Positions 44,179 to 52,636 of a stretch of 64,000 nt of DNA are shown here, piece after piece; the stretch's first letter is position 1, and every line of letters starts with the position of its first letter. Position numbers and translations under genes: made by a program. Location of the stretch: assembly GCF_024584805.1 (NCBI RefSeq), contig NZ_CP075715.1:4518526-4582525 (forward strand), in the 5' to 3' direction. The stretch comes from Streptomyces sp. FIT100 (GTDB taxonomy: Bacteria > Actinomycetota > Actinomycetes > Streptomycetales > Streptomycetaceae). Below the pieces are notes generated by a model. It was not told where the DNA came from and did not search any database. It worked only from the letters and a program-made list of their open reading frames with translations.

Positions 44179-45372
44179 ATGTCGTACGTAGAGGTACCGG
44201 GGGCGAAGGTTCCCATCCGTATGTGGACGGACCCGTCCACGGTCGAGGGCGGGGCGATGCAGCAGCTGCAGAACGTCGCCACGCTGCCCTGGATCAAGGG
44301 CCTCGCCGTCATGCCGGACGTGCACTACGGCAAGGGCGCGACCGTCGGCTCGGTGATCGCGATGCAGGGCGCCGTCTGCCCGGCGGCGGTCGGCGTCGAC
44401 ATCGGCTGCGGAATGTCCGCCGTGAAGAGCTCGCTGACGGCCGACGACCTCCCGGGCGACCTCTCGCGACTGCGCTCCAAGATCGAGCAGGCGATCCCGG
44501 TGGGCCGCGGCATGCACGACGAGCCGGTCGACCCCGGCCGGGTGTACGGGCTGCCGACGTCGGGCTTCGAAGACTTCTGGTCCCGGTTCGACGGGGTCGC
44601 CGACGCGGTCAAGTTCCGCCGGGAGCGCGCGACGAAGCAGATGGGAACGCTGGGCTCGGGCAACCACTTCGTGGAGTTCTGCCTCGACGAGACCGGTTCC
44701 GTATGGCTGATGCTCCACTCCGGCTCGCGCAACATCGGCAAGGAGCTCGCCGAGCACCACATCGGCGAGGCCCAGAAGCTGCCGCACAACCAGGGCCTGA
44801 TCGACCGCGACCTGGCGGTGTTCGTCGCGGACACCCCGCAGATGGCGGCGTACCGGAACGACCTGTTCTGGGCGCAGGAGTACGCGAAGCACAACCGCGC
44901 GATCATGATGGGCCTCTTCCAGGAAATCGTCCGCAGGGAGTTCAGGAAGGCCCGGGTCACCTTCGATCCTGTCATCTCCTGCCACCACAACTACGTGGCG
45001 GAGGAGCGGTACGAGGGCATGGACCTGCTGGTCACCCGCAAGGGCGCGATCCGTGCGGGATCCGGCGACTTCGGCATCATCCCGGGATCGATGGGGACGG
45101 GCTCGTACATCGTGAAGGGTCTCGGCAACGAGAAGTCCTTCAACTCCGCCTCGCACGGCGCCGGCCGCAGGATGAGCCGCAACGCCGCGAAGCGGCGCTT
45201 CTCGACGCGGGACCTGGAGGAGCAGACGCGGGGCGTGGAGTGCCGTAAGGACTCCGGCGTCGTGGACGAGATCCCGGCCGCGTACAAGCCGATCGAGAAG
45301 GTCATCGACCAGCAGAGGGACCTGGTGCAGGTCGTCGCGAAGCTGAAGCAGGTCATCTGCGTCAAGGGCTGA
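44179..45372 (+). CDS. rtcB: RNA-splicing ligase RtcB
   Basis: A 397-residue RNA 3'-phosphate/5'-OH ligase that uses GTP and Mn2+ to seal or repair broken RNA. Signature sites are present: DVHYGKGATVG, DIGCGM with metal-binding C77, GSGNHFVE, LHSGSRNIG, ISCHHNYV, and SHGAGRRMSR with the His that is guanylylated. No archease gene is adjacent. It is transcribed alone, with a T-rich leader (44131-44163) and a terminator behind. Confidence 0.97.
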   Translation: MSYVEVPGAKVPIRMWTDPSTVEGGAMQQLQNVATLPWIKGLAVMPDVHYGKGATVGSVIAMQGAVCPAAVGVDIGCGMSAVKSSLTADDLPGDLSRLRSKIEQAIPVGRGMHDEPVDPGRVYGLPTSGFEDFWSRFDGVADAVKFRRERATKQMGTLGSGNHFVEFCLDETGSVWLMLHSGSRNIGKELAEHHIGEAQKLPHNQGLIDRDLAVFVADTPQMAAYRNDLFWAQEYAKHNRAIMMGLFQEIVRREFRKARVTFDPVISCHHNYVAEERYEGMDLLVTRKGAIRAGSGDFGIIPGSMGTGSYIVKGLGNEKSFNSASHGAGRRMSRNAAKRRFSTRDLEEQTRGVECRKDSGVVDEIPAAYKPIEKVIDQQRDLVQVVAKLKQVICVKG

Positions 45373-45395
45373 GGTCCAGCACGCTGTGATCCACG

Positions 45396-45423
45396 GGCCC
45401 CGGACTCTGCGTCCGGGGCCTTG
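45396..45423 (+). terminator. Terminator after rtcB
   Basis: A perfect 10-bp stem (45396-45405 with 45411-45420), loop TCTGC, followed by TTG, 24 nt after the rtcB stop. Confidence 0.85.
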
Positions 45424-45665
45424 CTGTCGTAGTGGCGACCGGCCGTTCACCGAGGCGTTGGCGGAACGGCTGGCAGCAGGGCCGGCGGGGCAGATCCCGG
45501 CGTTACAGGAGCGGAGACTCGGTCCCAGCACCGTCGGCAACACCCGGTCTGGCGCCATGCCGGTCCGACAAAGACCTCGTTCAGTGCGGGCCCTTGACTT
45601 CGATAGCCTGAGGCCACTCCGGGCCATCCATAGGTCCGATATGGGGCAATTATGGAGAACGAAGA

Positions 45666-46211
45666 GTGTCGAGCCGTCGAGTTCCTTCGGGTGCCTGGAT
45701 AGCTGTCCTGCTCCTGGGCGCACTGGCAGTCGTGACCGCACTGTCCATTCAAGCGCGGCACAATCTGCCGAAAGTGAGCCCACAGGCGAGCACCTCAACA
45801 CCCAGCGCAAAGCCGTCTCGGTCAAACCCCCCAAAGCCGCGGCACCCGATACCCGCCGACTCGGGAACGGGTCGACGAGTGGTGTACTCCATAAAAGCAG
45901 AGCGCGTATGGTTGATCGACAAAAACGGCACCACCCTGCGAACTTTCGCCGTATGGCCGGGAACAGTCACCCCGTCGCCCGGACCCTACGCAGTTTCATT
46001 CAGGCGTGAACAAGGCACCGGATCAGACGGGGCACAGATTGAGCACGTCGTGTATTTTGGCGCGAATTTGGCTTTCTCGAACGCTATAGACGGCTCCTCT
46101 CCAGCTCCGAATCCGGATCTCCGCACCGGCGCCATTAGAGAGAGCATCGCCGATGGCGTGGCCATGTGGGAATTTGCTTCTATGGGCACGCCGATCACCG
46201 TCATCAAGTAG
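45666..46211 (+). CDS. Exported YkuD-like (L,D-transpeptidase-fold) protein without catalytic Cys
   Basis: A 181-residue protein with an N-terminal membrane segment (WIAVLLLGALAVVTAL), a Ser/Pro/Lys linker and a C-terminal domain (RRVVYSIKAERVWLIDKNGT, RTFAVWPGTVTPSPGPYAV, AFSNAIDG, GVAMWEFASMGTPITVI). Strand order and the W-x-I-x-x-x-G-T start recall the YkuD fold, but the HG-x14-SHGC catalytic block is absent: the matching region reads RTGAIRESIADG. An inactive binding or scaffold role is possible. GTG start with GGAG 8 nt upstream. Codon use is less GC-biased than in neighbours. Confidence 0.6.
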   Translation: MSSRRVPSGAWIAVLLLGALAVVTALSIQARHNLPKVSPQASTSTPSAKPSRSNPPKPRHPIPADSGTGRRVVYSIKAERVWLIDKNGTTLRTFAVWPGTVTPSPGPYAVSFRREQGTGSDGAQIEHVVYFGANLAFSNAIDGSSPAPNPDLRTGAIRESIADGVAMWEFASMGTPITVIK

Positions 46212-46221
46212 AAGCGACTCA

Positions 46222-47084
46222 TCAATCGGCATCGAGGATTTTTCGCGCAGCCTTGTCGCGTGTGTCTATTTGGGACAATATCTCGCCGAGCTCCTTCTTG
46301 TTTCGATCGATCTCCGCTCTTTGGATAACGGCTTCTCCTTGGAACCAAGAATTCACCACGTCAAACTTCTTCTTGCACTCGACGTCTCGAAGCGCAGCGG
46401 CAACCTCGGCTTGATTTGCCGTTCTGGACTTCCAGTTCCAGCGAGGGTCCCGCATCGCGTCCATCGGCGACTTGTACGAATACCCCGCAGTGGACATGCA
46501 TTCAGACCAGCGGCCAAACGAACGCACCACATCGGGTGATTCCATCGCCTTGATGTAGCTCGTTTGCTTGATCTCATCGGGCAGCTCGTTGTCCGTGAAT
46601 GACGGAACAGTTTCGACCGCCCTCTCGGAGCACTCATCCATGGCTTCTCGCTCGTCGGCCGGGGGATTGTTCTCGCGGCGGGTCCCCGGGTCCCCGACGA
46701 TCACCATGAAGTGATAGCCGTACTGTGCCTGAGTCTGGTTGACCGGTCCGTACCGGCCGGACATCAGTGAAGGCAGAGTTGTTCGAGTGACCGGCGCCGG
46801 GCGGAATTTTGCCTCCTTGGATTCGAGGCAGTTATTGATGATCGCAAGCCTGGCTCCAAGGCTCTGCGGCGCTGCTCGTCCGTCTCGATATACGTCTGGA
46901 TCGGAAGCACCAGATCCGGGAGAGGATCCATCAGGTGGGATTCCTGAATCTCATGCGCCGACGGCGAGGATTCTCGTTCCCTGTGTGGACCTGTGGATTG
47001 TGGGGCCGATGAGCAGCCCGATACGAGGATGCTCATCGCAGAGCAGGCGAGGATGCTTCCAAGAAAGCTGTGCCTGGAGGACAT
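46222..47084 (-). pseudogene. Frameshifted lipoprotein of unknown function
   Basis: Two abutting frames make one plausible lipoprotein. The 5' frame (from 47084) gives MSSRHSFLGSILACS, lipobox VSGC (C24) and LVLPIQTYIETDEQRR; the 3' frame continues SLGARLAIINNCLESKEAKF, then MSGRYGPVNQ down to the stop at 46222. They join near 46858-46870, where adding one base would restore the frame (CGC CGC nAG AGC CTT). The combined protein resembles a Streptomyces lipoprotein family with an ETDEQR motif. The break may be real decay or a sequencing error. If only the 3' part is used, an ATG at 46764 would start a 180-residue product. Confidence 0.6.
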
Positions 47085-47172
47085 GTGCACATTGCCTTTA
47101 CCGGTCAGGGACTTACCAATGTCATGCAACGATGCCCACCAATAAAAGTATCGGCGGGCACCGGCGGGCTAC

Positions 47173-47604
47173 CTAGATGTAGTACGACCTCCAGGAGGCG
47201 TTCTCGTTGTACGTCTCGACGAGCTGCTTGTCGGTGTTCGACGTGACCGTGTCGTAGTTACCCAGGAAACCCGAGTTGAAGAAGACGCGCACAAAGTCAC
47301 TGCTGCAGACACAGCCGCCACCCATGCTGTAGGACGCGGAGGCGGAGTTGTTCTTGACGGCCTGTCCAGCACCAGCCCCGTTATTGGGGTAGACATAGCC
47401 GGCGAGGTTCGAGACTTCGCCGTCCGTGTTGCCGTTCCACTTGTAGTAAGCGCCCTGCTGGTTCGAGTTGTAGTAGAGGCAGAACCCCACTCCGGTGGAG
47501 TCTGTGGGGCAGGTTCCCGAGGCTGCCTGCGCCGGTGCCGTAAAGGCGAAAACCGAAGCCATGGCGGCAATGAATGTGCCGCATATGTACGATATTTTGC
47601 GCAT
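47173..47604 (-). CDS. Peptidase inhibitor family I36 protein (secreted)
   Basis: A 143-residue secreted protein: signal peptide about 1-28 (MRKISYICGTFIAAMASVFA, cut after AQA), then a small beta-gamma-crystallin-like domain (FCLYYNSNQQGAYYKWNGN, DFVRVFFNSGFLGNYDTV) with four Cys after the signal. The family includes the Streptomyces metalloproteinase inhibitor SMPI. ATG at 47604. Target protease unknown. GC content is clearly lower than in the core genes. Confidence 0.85.
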   Translation of the reverse strand: MRKISYICGTFIAAMASVFAFTAPAQAASGTCPTDSTGVGFCLYYNSNQQGAYYKWNGNTDGEVSNLAGYVYPNNGAGAGQAVKNNSASASYSMGGGCVCSSDFVRVFFNSGFLGNYDTVTSNTDKQLVETYNENASWRSYYI

Positions 47605-47930
47605 TTCTGCGAACCTTTCCGTTCGAAATTGAGCAAAGTCAGGCTACTTACAGTCGACACCAAGATCAACTGCCTTTCCGCTATGGTCACCGGAAACCTG
47701 GTTCTCAGCTTTTACGCCATTTCCCATATGTTCGGTTGACAGTTGACCTTCTGGGAGGGATTGGGTGGGTGGCTGCACGCCGATTCGGAGAATCTGGGAC
47801 AATCCGATGGGCTTCCGTCGCGCCGCGATACGGTGATACGCAGTCCGCAACCGGCCCGCACCGAGCCCGGCACACGTTCCCGTCCTGACATCTCGAGGTC
47901 GCCGCATGATGCCGATCCGATCGAGCAGCC
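47605..47930. other. Intergenic region (326 bp) with no assigned feature
   Basis: Divergent promoter space between the inhibitor gene (-) and the hypothetical gene at 47931 (+). A-T content is high near 47605-47760. No terminator, RNA or convincing frame is visible. Confidence 0.4.
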
Positions 47931-48455
47931 GTGGCTGACGCAGCCTCACGCGCGGAGCAACGGGTCGCACGCGTACGGGACGACGCGGCTGGACGCTACG
48001 TGCTGGCGCGGGAGTTCTACCGGCTCGCCACGGGCCCTCGCCACCAGTACGGCACGGCCGAGCTGAGCTTCATGCGCTGGTCACTCGCCCGTGGCGTGCT
48101 CGCGCCGGAAACCGCCGACCCGCCGGGCAGCCCCTGGTGGCGTGCTGTCAATGAACGCCTGCTGCGGGACAAGGCCGAGGCTCATCTGCTGGCCGCCGAG
48201 GCCACGGGCACGGCCAGCGCCCATAGCGTCGAACTCTGGGTCGACTTCATCCGCACCCCCGGACCAGGCCGCTGGTACCGCGCGCACAACGCCAGCATCG
48301 TTGCCGGCTATCTGCGGCACGAGGATGTGGCCGCCGCCGAGCAGCAGGTCGAGCGATTCATGATGAACGTCGCACTGCTCCGCGTGCTGTTCACCCACGC
48401 CATGCTCGTGCAACCGCGACTCGCGCTCGGCGGCTGGCCGCCCTGGGTCCTCTGA
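47931..48455 (+). CDS. Conserved hypothetical protein, possible N-terminal part of a split gene
   Basis: A 174-residue helical soluble protein (AEQRVARVRDDAAGRYVLAR, FMRWSLARGVLAPETADPPGS, ELWVDFIRTPGPGRWYRAHN). I recall Streptomyces proteins of this type that continue directly into the sequence of the next frame, so the stop at 48453 may come from a single missing base (...WVLLMAEPRHR if one base is added). Alternatively the two are separate genes coupled by TGATG overlap. The GTG start lacks a good ribosome site. Function unknown. Confidence 0.5.
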   Translation: MADAASRAEQRVARVRDDAAGRYVLAREFYRLATGPRHQYGTAELSFMRWSLARGVLAPETADPPGSPWWRAVNERLLRDKAEAHLLAAEATGTASAHSVELWVDFIRTPGPGRWYRAHNASIVAGYLRHEDVAAAEQQVERFMMNVALLRVLFTHAMLVQPRLALGGWPPWVL

Positions 48456-48832
48456 TGGCCGAGCCCCGCCACCGGGCCGTCCAGATGTTCCTCGACCTGG
48501 GCCGGTCCTTTCCGCCCGAATACCCGGTGACCGCGCCCGTCGAGGACACCATCCTCGACGAACACGCCCTCGCCCGCGTTCTGGACTACGGGGTGATCGC
48601 CCCGCGGCTGCCCGCACTCTACGAGTTCTCGGCCGCGTCACTGGACCAACCGCGGCTGACGGGCCTGTTGGACGACGGTGTCCCGGCCTACGCATGGCCG
48701 CACAACGACCGGCCGATCTGGTACATCGGCAACACCGGCCCCCATCTGCGCGCCATCGCCCGCGCCACCGGCGTGCGCCTGCTCTGGGCGCCGTCGCCAT
48801 GGGCCTCCGGCCGTCGCGGCCCGCACAGGTGA
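48455..48832 (+). CDS. Conserved hypothetical protein, possible C-terminal part of a split gene
   Basis: A 125-residue product (MAEPRHRAVQMFLDLGRSFP, HALARVLDYGVIAPRLPALY, YAWPHNDRPIWYIGNTG). Its ATG overlaps the preceding stop (CTGATGG). It carries the conserved-looking DYGVIAPRL and AYAWP blocks and most likely belongs to the same ancestral protein as the previous entry. Function unknown. Confidence 0.5.
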   Translation: MAEPRHRAVQMFLDLGRSFPPEYPVTAPVEDTILDEHALARVLDYGVIAPRLPALYEFSAASLDQPRLTGLLDDGVPAYAWPHNDRPIWYIGNTGPHLRAIARATGVRLLWAPSPWASGRRGPHR

Positions 48833-48887
48833 CGGTGCACAGCGCTCCGGCGCCGGTCGGCGGTCCGTACTCAGTGTGCCTCTCCGT

Positions 48888-50534
48888 TCAGTGCCTCACC
48901 TGGCCGGTGGTCATGGCGCCCCCGCCGGTGGCCACACCACCTCGCGGCTTGACCGTGGAGAACGGAGGAGTGTCCTGTCGGCACAACGTTCCTGCCGGGG
49001 GGAGGGTGCCGTCGATGAAGTAGCGGCCCTCGTACGCGTTGACGCAGCTGCTGGGGTTGATCAGTGCGGTGTGCCCGTAGCCGCTGTTCGTGAGCAAGCG
49101 GGCGTTGGCCAGCTCCTTGGTCATGGCGTGCGCGTTCCGGTAGGGGGTGGCGGGGTCGAGGGTGGTGCCGACCACCAGGACGGGGTGTGCCGTCGGTTCG
49201 TTCCACGGGCCGCGGTAGCGATCGGCCGCTGTGGCCGGCCAGTCCGCGCACGCCTCGGCGGCCCAGGCCCAGAAGCGTCCGGCGTCGCCCGCACGGGCGG
49301 CGGCGGCCTCCTCAAGAGCGTGGTACGCACCGGAGTCACGCGGATTGGGGCTGTCTCCGCAGAGCACCGCCACCGCCTGTTCCTCGCCCGCGTACGGATC
49401 CGGATTCGGGACCGGTGGTGCGGGAGGGGATGGGGACGGCTCCGGGGCGCGTCCCCGCCACAGGTCCTGCAACCTGCCGGCGAGGTCCGTCCACCCGGGG
49501 TGGACGACGTAGAGACCGCTCACGACGTCGCCGACCGTACGGCCATAGGTCCACGTGCCGACAGGACGCACCCGGAGCCGCCGCATCAGCTGGTCGAACT
49601 TGTCCCGGGTCGCCTTCGGGCTGCCCGCGGAGAAGGCGCAGCGGGCGGTGGCGGCGGATCCGCAGTGGGTGAGGAACTGGTCCAGGACCGCTGCCGCGCC
49701 ACGGTCCGAGCCCATGCGCAGGAAGGTCGTGAGCCGGGGGTCGTCGTCGGAGGCGTGGTTCGTCCAGGCCGGCGGGTCGATGTTGCTGTCGAGGGCCATG
49801 GCCCGGACCTTGCCGGGGAAGAGGTTGGCGTAGGTGGCGCCGAGGATCGTCCCGTAGGAGATCCCGAGGTAGGTGAGTTGCGGGTCGCCCACGGCCTGGC
49901 GCAGCTGGTCGAGGTCGCTCGCGGTGTCGGCGGTCGACACATGACGCAGGAGCTCGGGGTCACGCTGCTGACAGCGCCGGGCCAGATCCCTGTACGCGGC
50001 GATCCAGGACGTCCGCTGCGCCTCGCCCACCGGGAAGCCGGCCGGTTTGCCCGAATCCCAGGCGGCGGCTTCCTCGCGACGTCCGAAGCAGTTCACCGCG
50101 GTGCTGCTGCCGATCCCACGCGGGTCCCAGCTGACGATGTCGAAGCGCTCACGCACCGCCTGTGGGAGGAACGCGTAGTTCTGTGGCATCTGTACGGTTC
50201 CGGGCCCGCCGGGGCCGCCGGGGTTGAAGAACAGGGTGCCGATGCGTCGTCCGGGGCCTGTTGCCTTGCGCTTCACGACCGCCAGTTCAATGGTGCGCCC
50301 GCGGGGCTTGCGGTGGTCCAGCGGCACCTTGGCGTTCGCGCAGTCGAACGGACTGCCCTGGACGCACGGTTTCCAGTCCAGCTTCGGGGCGGGCACCGCA
50401 GGAGTAGGCGTAGGCGTCGGCATACCGTCGGCCGTGGCGTGGCCCGGTCCGGTCAGCGCCGTCGAGCAGGTCACCACCGTGGCGATGAGCGCGGCATGAC
50501 GCCGACGGACGGCTATCGGCCCGGATATGTGCAT
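48888..50534 (-). CDS. Secreted S33-family tripeptidyl aminopeptidase (alpha/beta hydrolase)
   Basis: A 548-residue exported serine peptidase related to Streptomyces tripeptidyl aminopeptidase. Signal peptide at about 1-35 (MHISGPIAVRRRHAALIATV, then ATADG). The oxyanion stretch FFNPGGPGGPG, the nucleophile LGISYGTILG, the Asp in VGTTLDPATPYRN and the His in NSGYGHTALINPSSC form the expected triad. The typical cysteine-rich pattern (DWKPCVQGSPFDCANAKVPL) is at the N-terminus of the mature enzyme. It likely trims N-terminal tripeptides outside the cell. ATG with AAGGGG upstream. Confidence 0.93.
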   Translation of the reverse strand: MHISGPIAVRRRHAALIATVVTCSTALTGPGHATADGMPTPTPTPAVPAPKLDWKPCVQGSPFDCANAKVPLDHRKPRGRTIELAVVKRKATGPGRRIGTLFFNPGGPGGPGTVQMPQNYAFLPQAVRERFDIVSWDPRGIGSSTAVNCFGRREEAAAWDSGKPAGFPVGEAQRTSWIAAYRDLARRCQQRDPELLRHVSTADTASDLDQLRQAVGDPQLTYLGISYGTILGATYANLFPGKVRAMALDSNIDPPAWTNHASDDDPRLTTFLRMGSDRGAAAVLDQFLTHCGSAATARCAFSAGSPKATRDKFDQLMRRLRVRPVGTWTYGRTVGDVVSGLYVVHPGWTDLAGRLQDLWRGRAPEPSPSPPAPPVPNPDPYAGEEQAVAVLCGDSPNPRDSGAYHALEEAAAARAGDAGRFWAWAAEACADWPATAADRYRGPWNEPTAHPVLVVGTTLDPATPYRNAHAMTKELANARLLTNSGYGHTALINPSSCVNAYEGRYFIDGTLPPAGTLCRQDTPPFSTVKPRGGVATGGGAMTTGQVRH

Positions 50535-50752
50535 GCCTTGCCCCTTCACGGCTGAGCGCCCGATGCCACCCACGCGCTGGATGCCGGCACGCATCCGTGT
50601 CCACGACACCGCGGTCCGGCGACGCGCGCGAGCCGACCGCGGCCGAATGGCCGAGCCGGCGACGCAAGACTCGCCACCGTGCTGTATCTGCCCGCAGTGC
50701 GTGAGCGGTGCGTGTCGCGGCTGTGAGCGCGCCGGCTGCGCGTGGTGTGCCG

Positions 50753-51520
50753 TCAGAGCTCGCGGTGGACCTTCGTGTTGGATGCCTGAGCGCGGGGGCG
50801 GACGATCAGGAGGTCGACGTTGACGTGGGCGGGGCGGGTGACGGCCCAGGTGATGGTGTCGGCGACGTCCTCGGCGGTGAGGGGCTCCGCCACACCGGAG
50901 TAGACCTTGGCGGCCTTCTCGGTGTCGCCGCGGAAGCGGGTCGAGGCGAACTCCTCGGTCTTGACCATGCCGGGCGCGATCTCGACGACGCGGACAGGCG
51001 TGCCGACGATTTCGAGGCGGAGGGTCTCGGCGAGGACGCGGGCGCCGTTCTTCGCGGCGACATAGCCCGCGCCTCCCTCGTAGGTGGCGTGGCCCGCGGT
51101 GGAGGTCAGGACCACGACGGTGCCGTCGCCGCTGGCGGTGAGCGCGGGGAGGAGCGCCTGGGTGACGTGCAGGACCCCGATGACATTGACCTCGTACATC
51201 CGGCGCCAGTCGGCCGGGTCGCCGGTGGCGACCGGGTCGGCTCCGAGTGCTCCGCCGGCGTTGTTGACCAGGACCTTGACGGGCGCGGCACCGCCGAGGG
51301 ACGCGGCGAAGGCGTCGACGGCCGCCCGGTCGGTGACATCGAGGGCGTGGGCGGTGGCCTGGTGTCCGGCCTGGGTGAGCTCGGCGGCGAGCGCCTCGAT
51401 GCGGTCCTTGCGGCGGGCCGTGAGGACCACGTGGTAGCCGGCGGCGGCCAGCCCACGGGCGGTGGCGGCACCGATGCCGCTGCTCGCTCCGGTGACGACG
51501 GCGATGGGGGCGGCGGTCAT
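50753..51520 (-). CDS. SDR family NAD(P)-dependent oxidoreductase
   Basis: A 255-residue classical short-chain dehydrogenase. Cofactor motif TGASSGIGAATARG at residues 10-23, NNAGG, and the active site S-Y-K in LTSTAGHATYEGGAGYVAAK. ADP-ribose region TARRKDR suggests NADPH preference. Substrate unknown. It is 57 bp upstream-adjacent to the YnfA gene on the same strand. Confidence 0.93.
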   Translation of the reverse strand: MTAAPIAVVTGASSGIGAATARGLAAAGYHVVLTARRKDRIEALAAELTQAGHQATAHALDVTDRAAVDAFAASLGGAAPVKVLVNNAGGALGADPVATGDPADWRRMYEVNVIGVLHVTQALLPALTASGDGTVVVLTSTAGHATYEGGAGYVAAKNGARVLAETLRLEIVGTPVRVVEIAPGMVKTEEFASTRFRGDTEKAAKVYSGVAEPLTAEDVADTITWAVTRPAHVNVDLLIVRPRAQASNTKVHREL

Positions 51521-51577
51521 GACGGCTCCTCGGGCAAGTGATCGATACCAGTGGCCAGTCGTCAGAATAGGCCGACG

Positions 51578-51913
51578 TCAACGGCCTCGCGGCACATACA
51601 TGATCACGGCCATGCCGGCCAGACAGATCAGCGCGCCGACGATGTCCCAGCGGTCGGGGCGGTAGCCGTCGGCGACCGCGCCCCAGGCGAGCGAGCCGGC
51701 GACGAACACTCCGCCGTACGCCGCGAGGATCCTTCCGAAGTCGCCCTGCGGCTGGAGCGTGGCCACGAAGCCGTACGCCCCGAGGGCGAGGACTCCGGCG
51801 CCGATCCAGATCCAGCCGCGGTGCTCGCGCACGCCCTGCCACACCAGCCAGGCACCGCCGATCTCGCACAGGGCGGCGACGAGGAAGAGGAGCGCGGAGC
51901 GGGCGATGAGCAT
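51578..51913 (-). CDS. YnfA/UPF0060 family membrane protein
   Basis: A 111-residue membrane protein with four helices. FLVAALCEIGGAWLVWQG and LQPQGDFGRILAAYGGVFV are the family signature. YnfA resembles small multidrug resistance transporters in size; function is not settled. Length is normal. Confidence 0.92.
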   Translation of the reverse strand: MLIARSALLFLVAALCEIGGAWLVWQGVREHRGWIWIGAGVLALGAYGFVATLQPQGDFGRILAAYGGVFVAGSLAWGAVADGYRPDRWDIVGALICLAGMAVIMYVPRGR

Positions 51914-52029
51914 GGGCCAAGCGTGTCATGGGGTCGGGCACGCGGGTTGTCCGGGCCGGCCTCCCGGGGCGGCGCGCCGAACTGATGAGATGTCAACTCG
52001 ATGGATCGGGTAATAGGTATCTTTCGGGC

Positions 52030-52578
52030 ATGCAGGTGATGCGTAGGAGTCTGTTCGCGGCGTCCGCCGCGATGGCCGCGGTGGTGTTGGTCGCAGGTGG
52101 GAGCGCGAGTGCCGGTGCCGCCGGTGACGGCGCCCGGGTGGCGGAGGGCGTCGGGGCGGGGGCGGAGGAAGAGGCCCGGGCCCGGACGGGTATGGCGGAG
52201 GCGGACCTGGCACACCACGGCCACGCCTCGCTGTGGGAGGACCGCCTTGCCGTCTGGCTGGAGAGCGGCAACAGCGGCCCGGCCGAGGTGGCCGACGCGA
52301 CCGTGCGGCTGACGTTCTCCGTGGAGCTCGCGGGCGATGTGGAGCTGCCGTCCGGGTGTCTGCGGGGCGGTGACCGAGTGGTCCTGTGCCGGACGGGAAC
52401 GCTGCGGGCGGGCATCGGGGGGAGCGGCATCCCGCTCGATCTGAAGCTTGCGGGAAGCCCCGCCGAGACCGTCGTGGGCGTCACCACGGTGTGGAGCGGC
52501 GGCACGGTCGACCGCAACCGTGGGAACGACGACCACACCGTCCTGGTGCCGGCGACGGGTGACGGATACATCTTCTGA
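52030..52578 (+). CDS. Secreted protein of unknown function
   Basis: A 182-residue exported protein. Signal peptide at the N-terminus (MQVMRRSLFAASAAMAAVVL), a Gly/Ala-rich stretch, then a beta-sandwich-like domain (LAVWLESGNSGPAEVADATV, LTFSVEL, GCLRGGDRVVLCRTGTLRAG) with two Cys that could form a disulfide. The layout fits a secreted immunoglobulin-like fold; no family was recognised. The ATG at 52030 gives the best signal peptide; no strong ribosome site is visible. Confidence 0.65.
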   Translation: MQVMRRSLFAASAAMAAVVLVAGGSASAGAAGDGARVAEGVGAGAEEEARARTGMAEADLAHHGHASLWEDRLAVWLESGNSGPAEVADATVRLTFSVELAGDVELPSGCLRGGDRVVLCRTGTLRAGIGGSGIPLDLKLAGSPAETVVGVTTVWSGGTVDRNRGNDDHTVLVPATGDGYIF

Positions 52579-52636
52579 CCGTGCTGGTCCGGGTCCGGTG
52601 CCGGGTCGGGGTCCGGTGTCGGGGTCGGGTCCGGGG

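Noticed and set aside
47743..48066. A plus-strand frame overlapping the start of the hypothetical gene at 47931
   Set aside because: Codon use in the overlap favours the 47931 frame and no conserved feature is visible.
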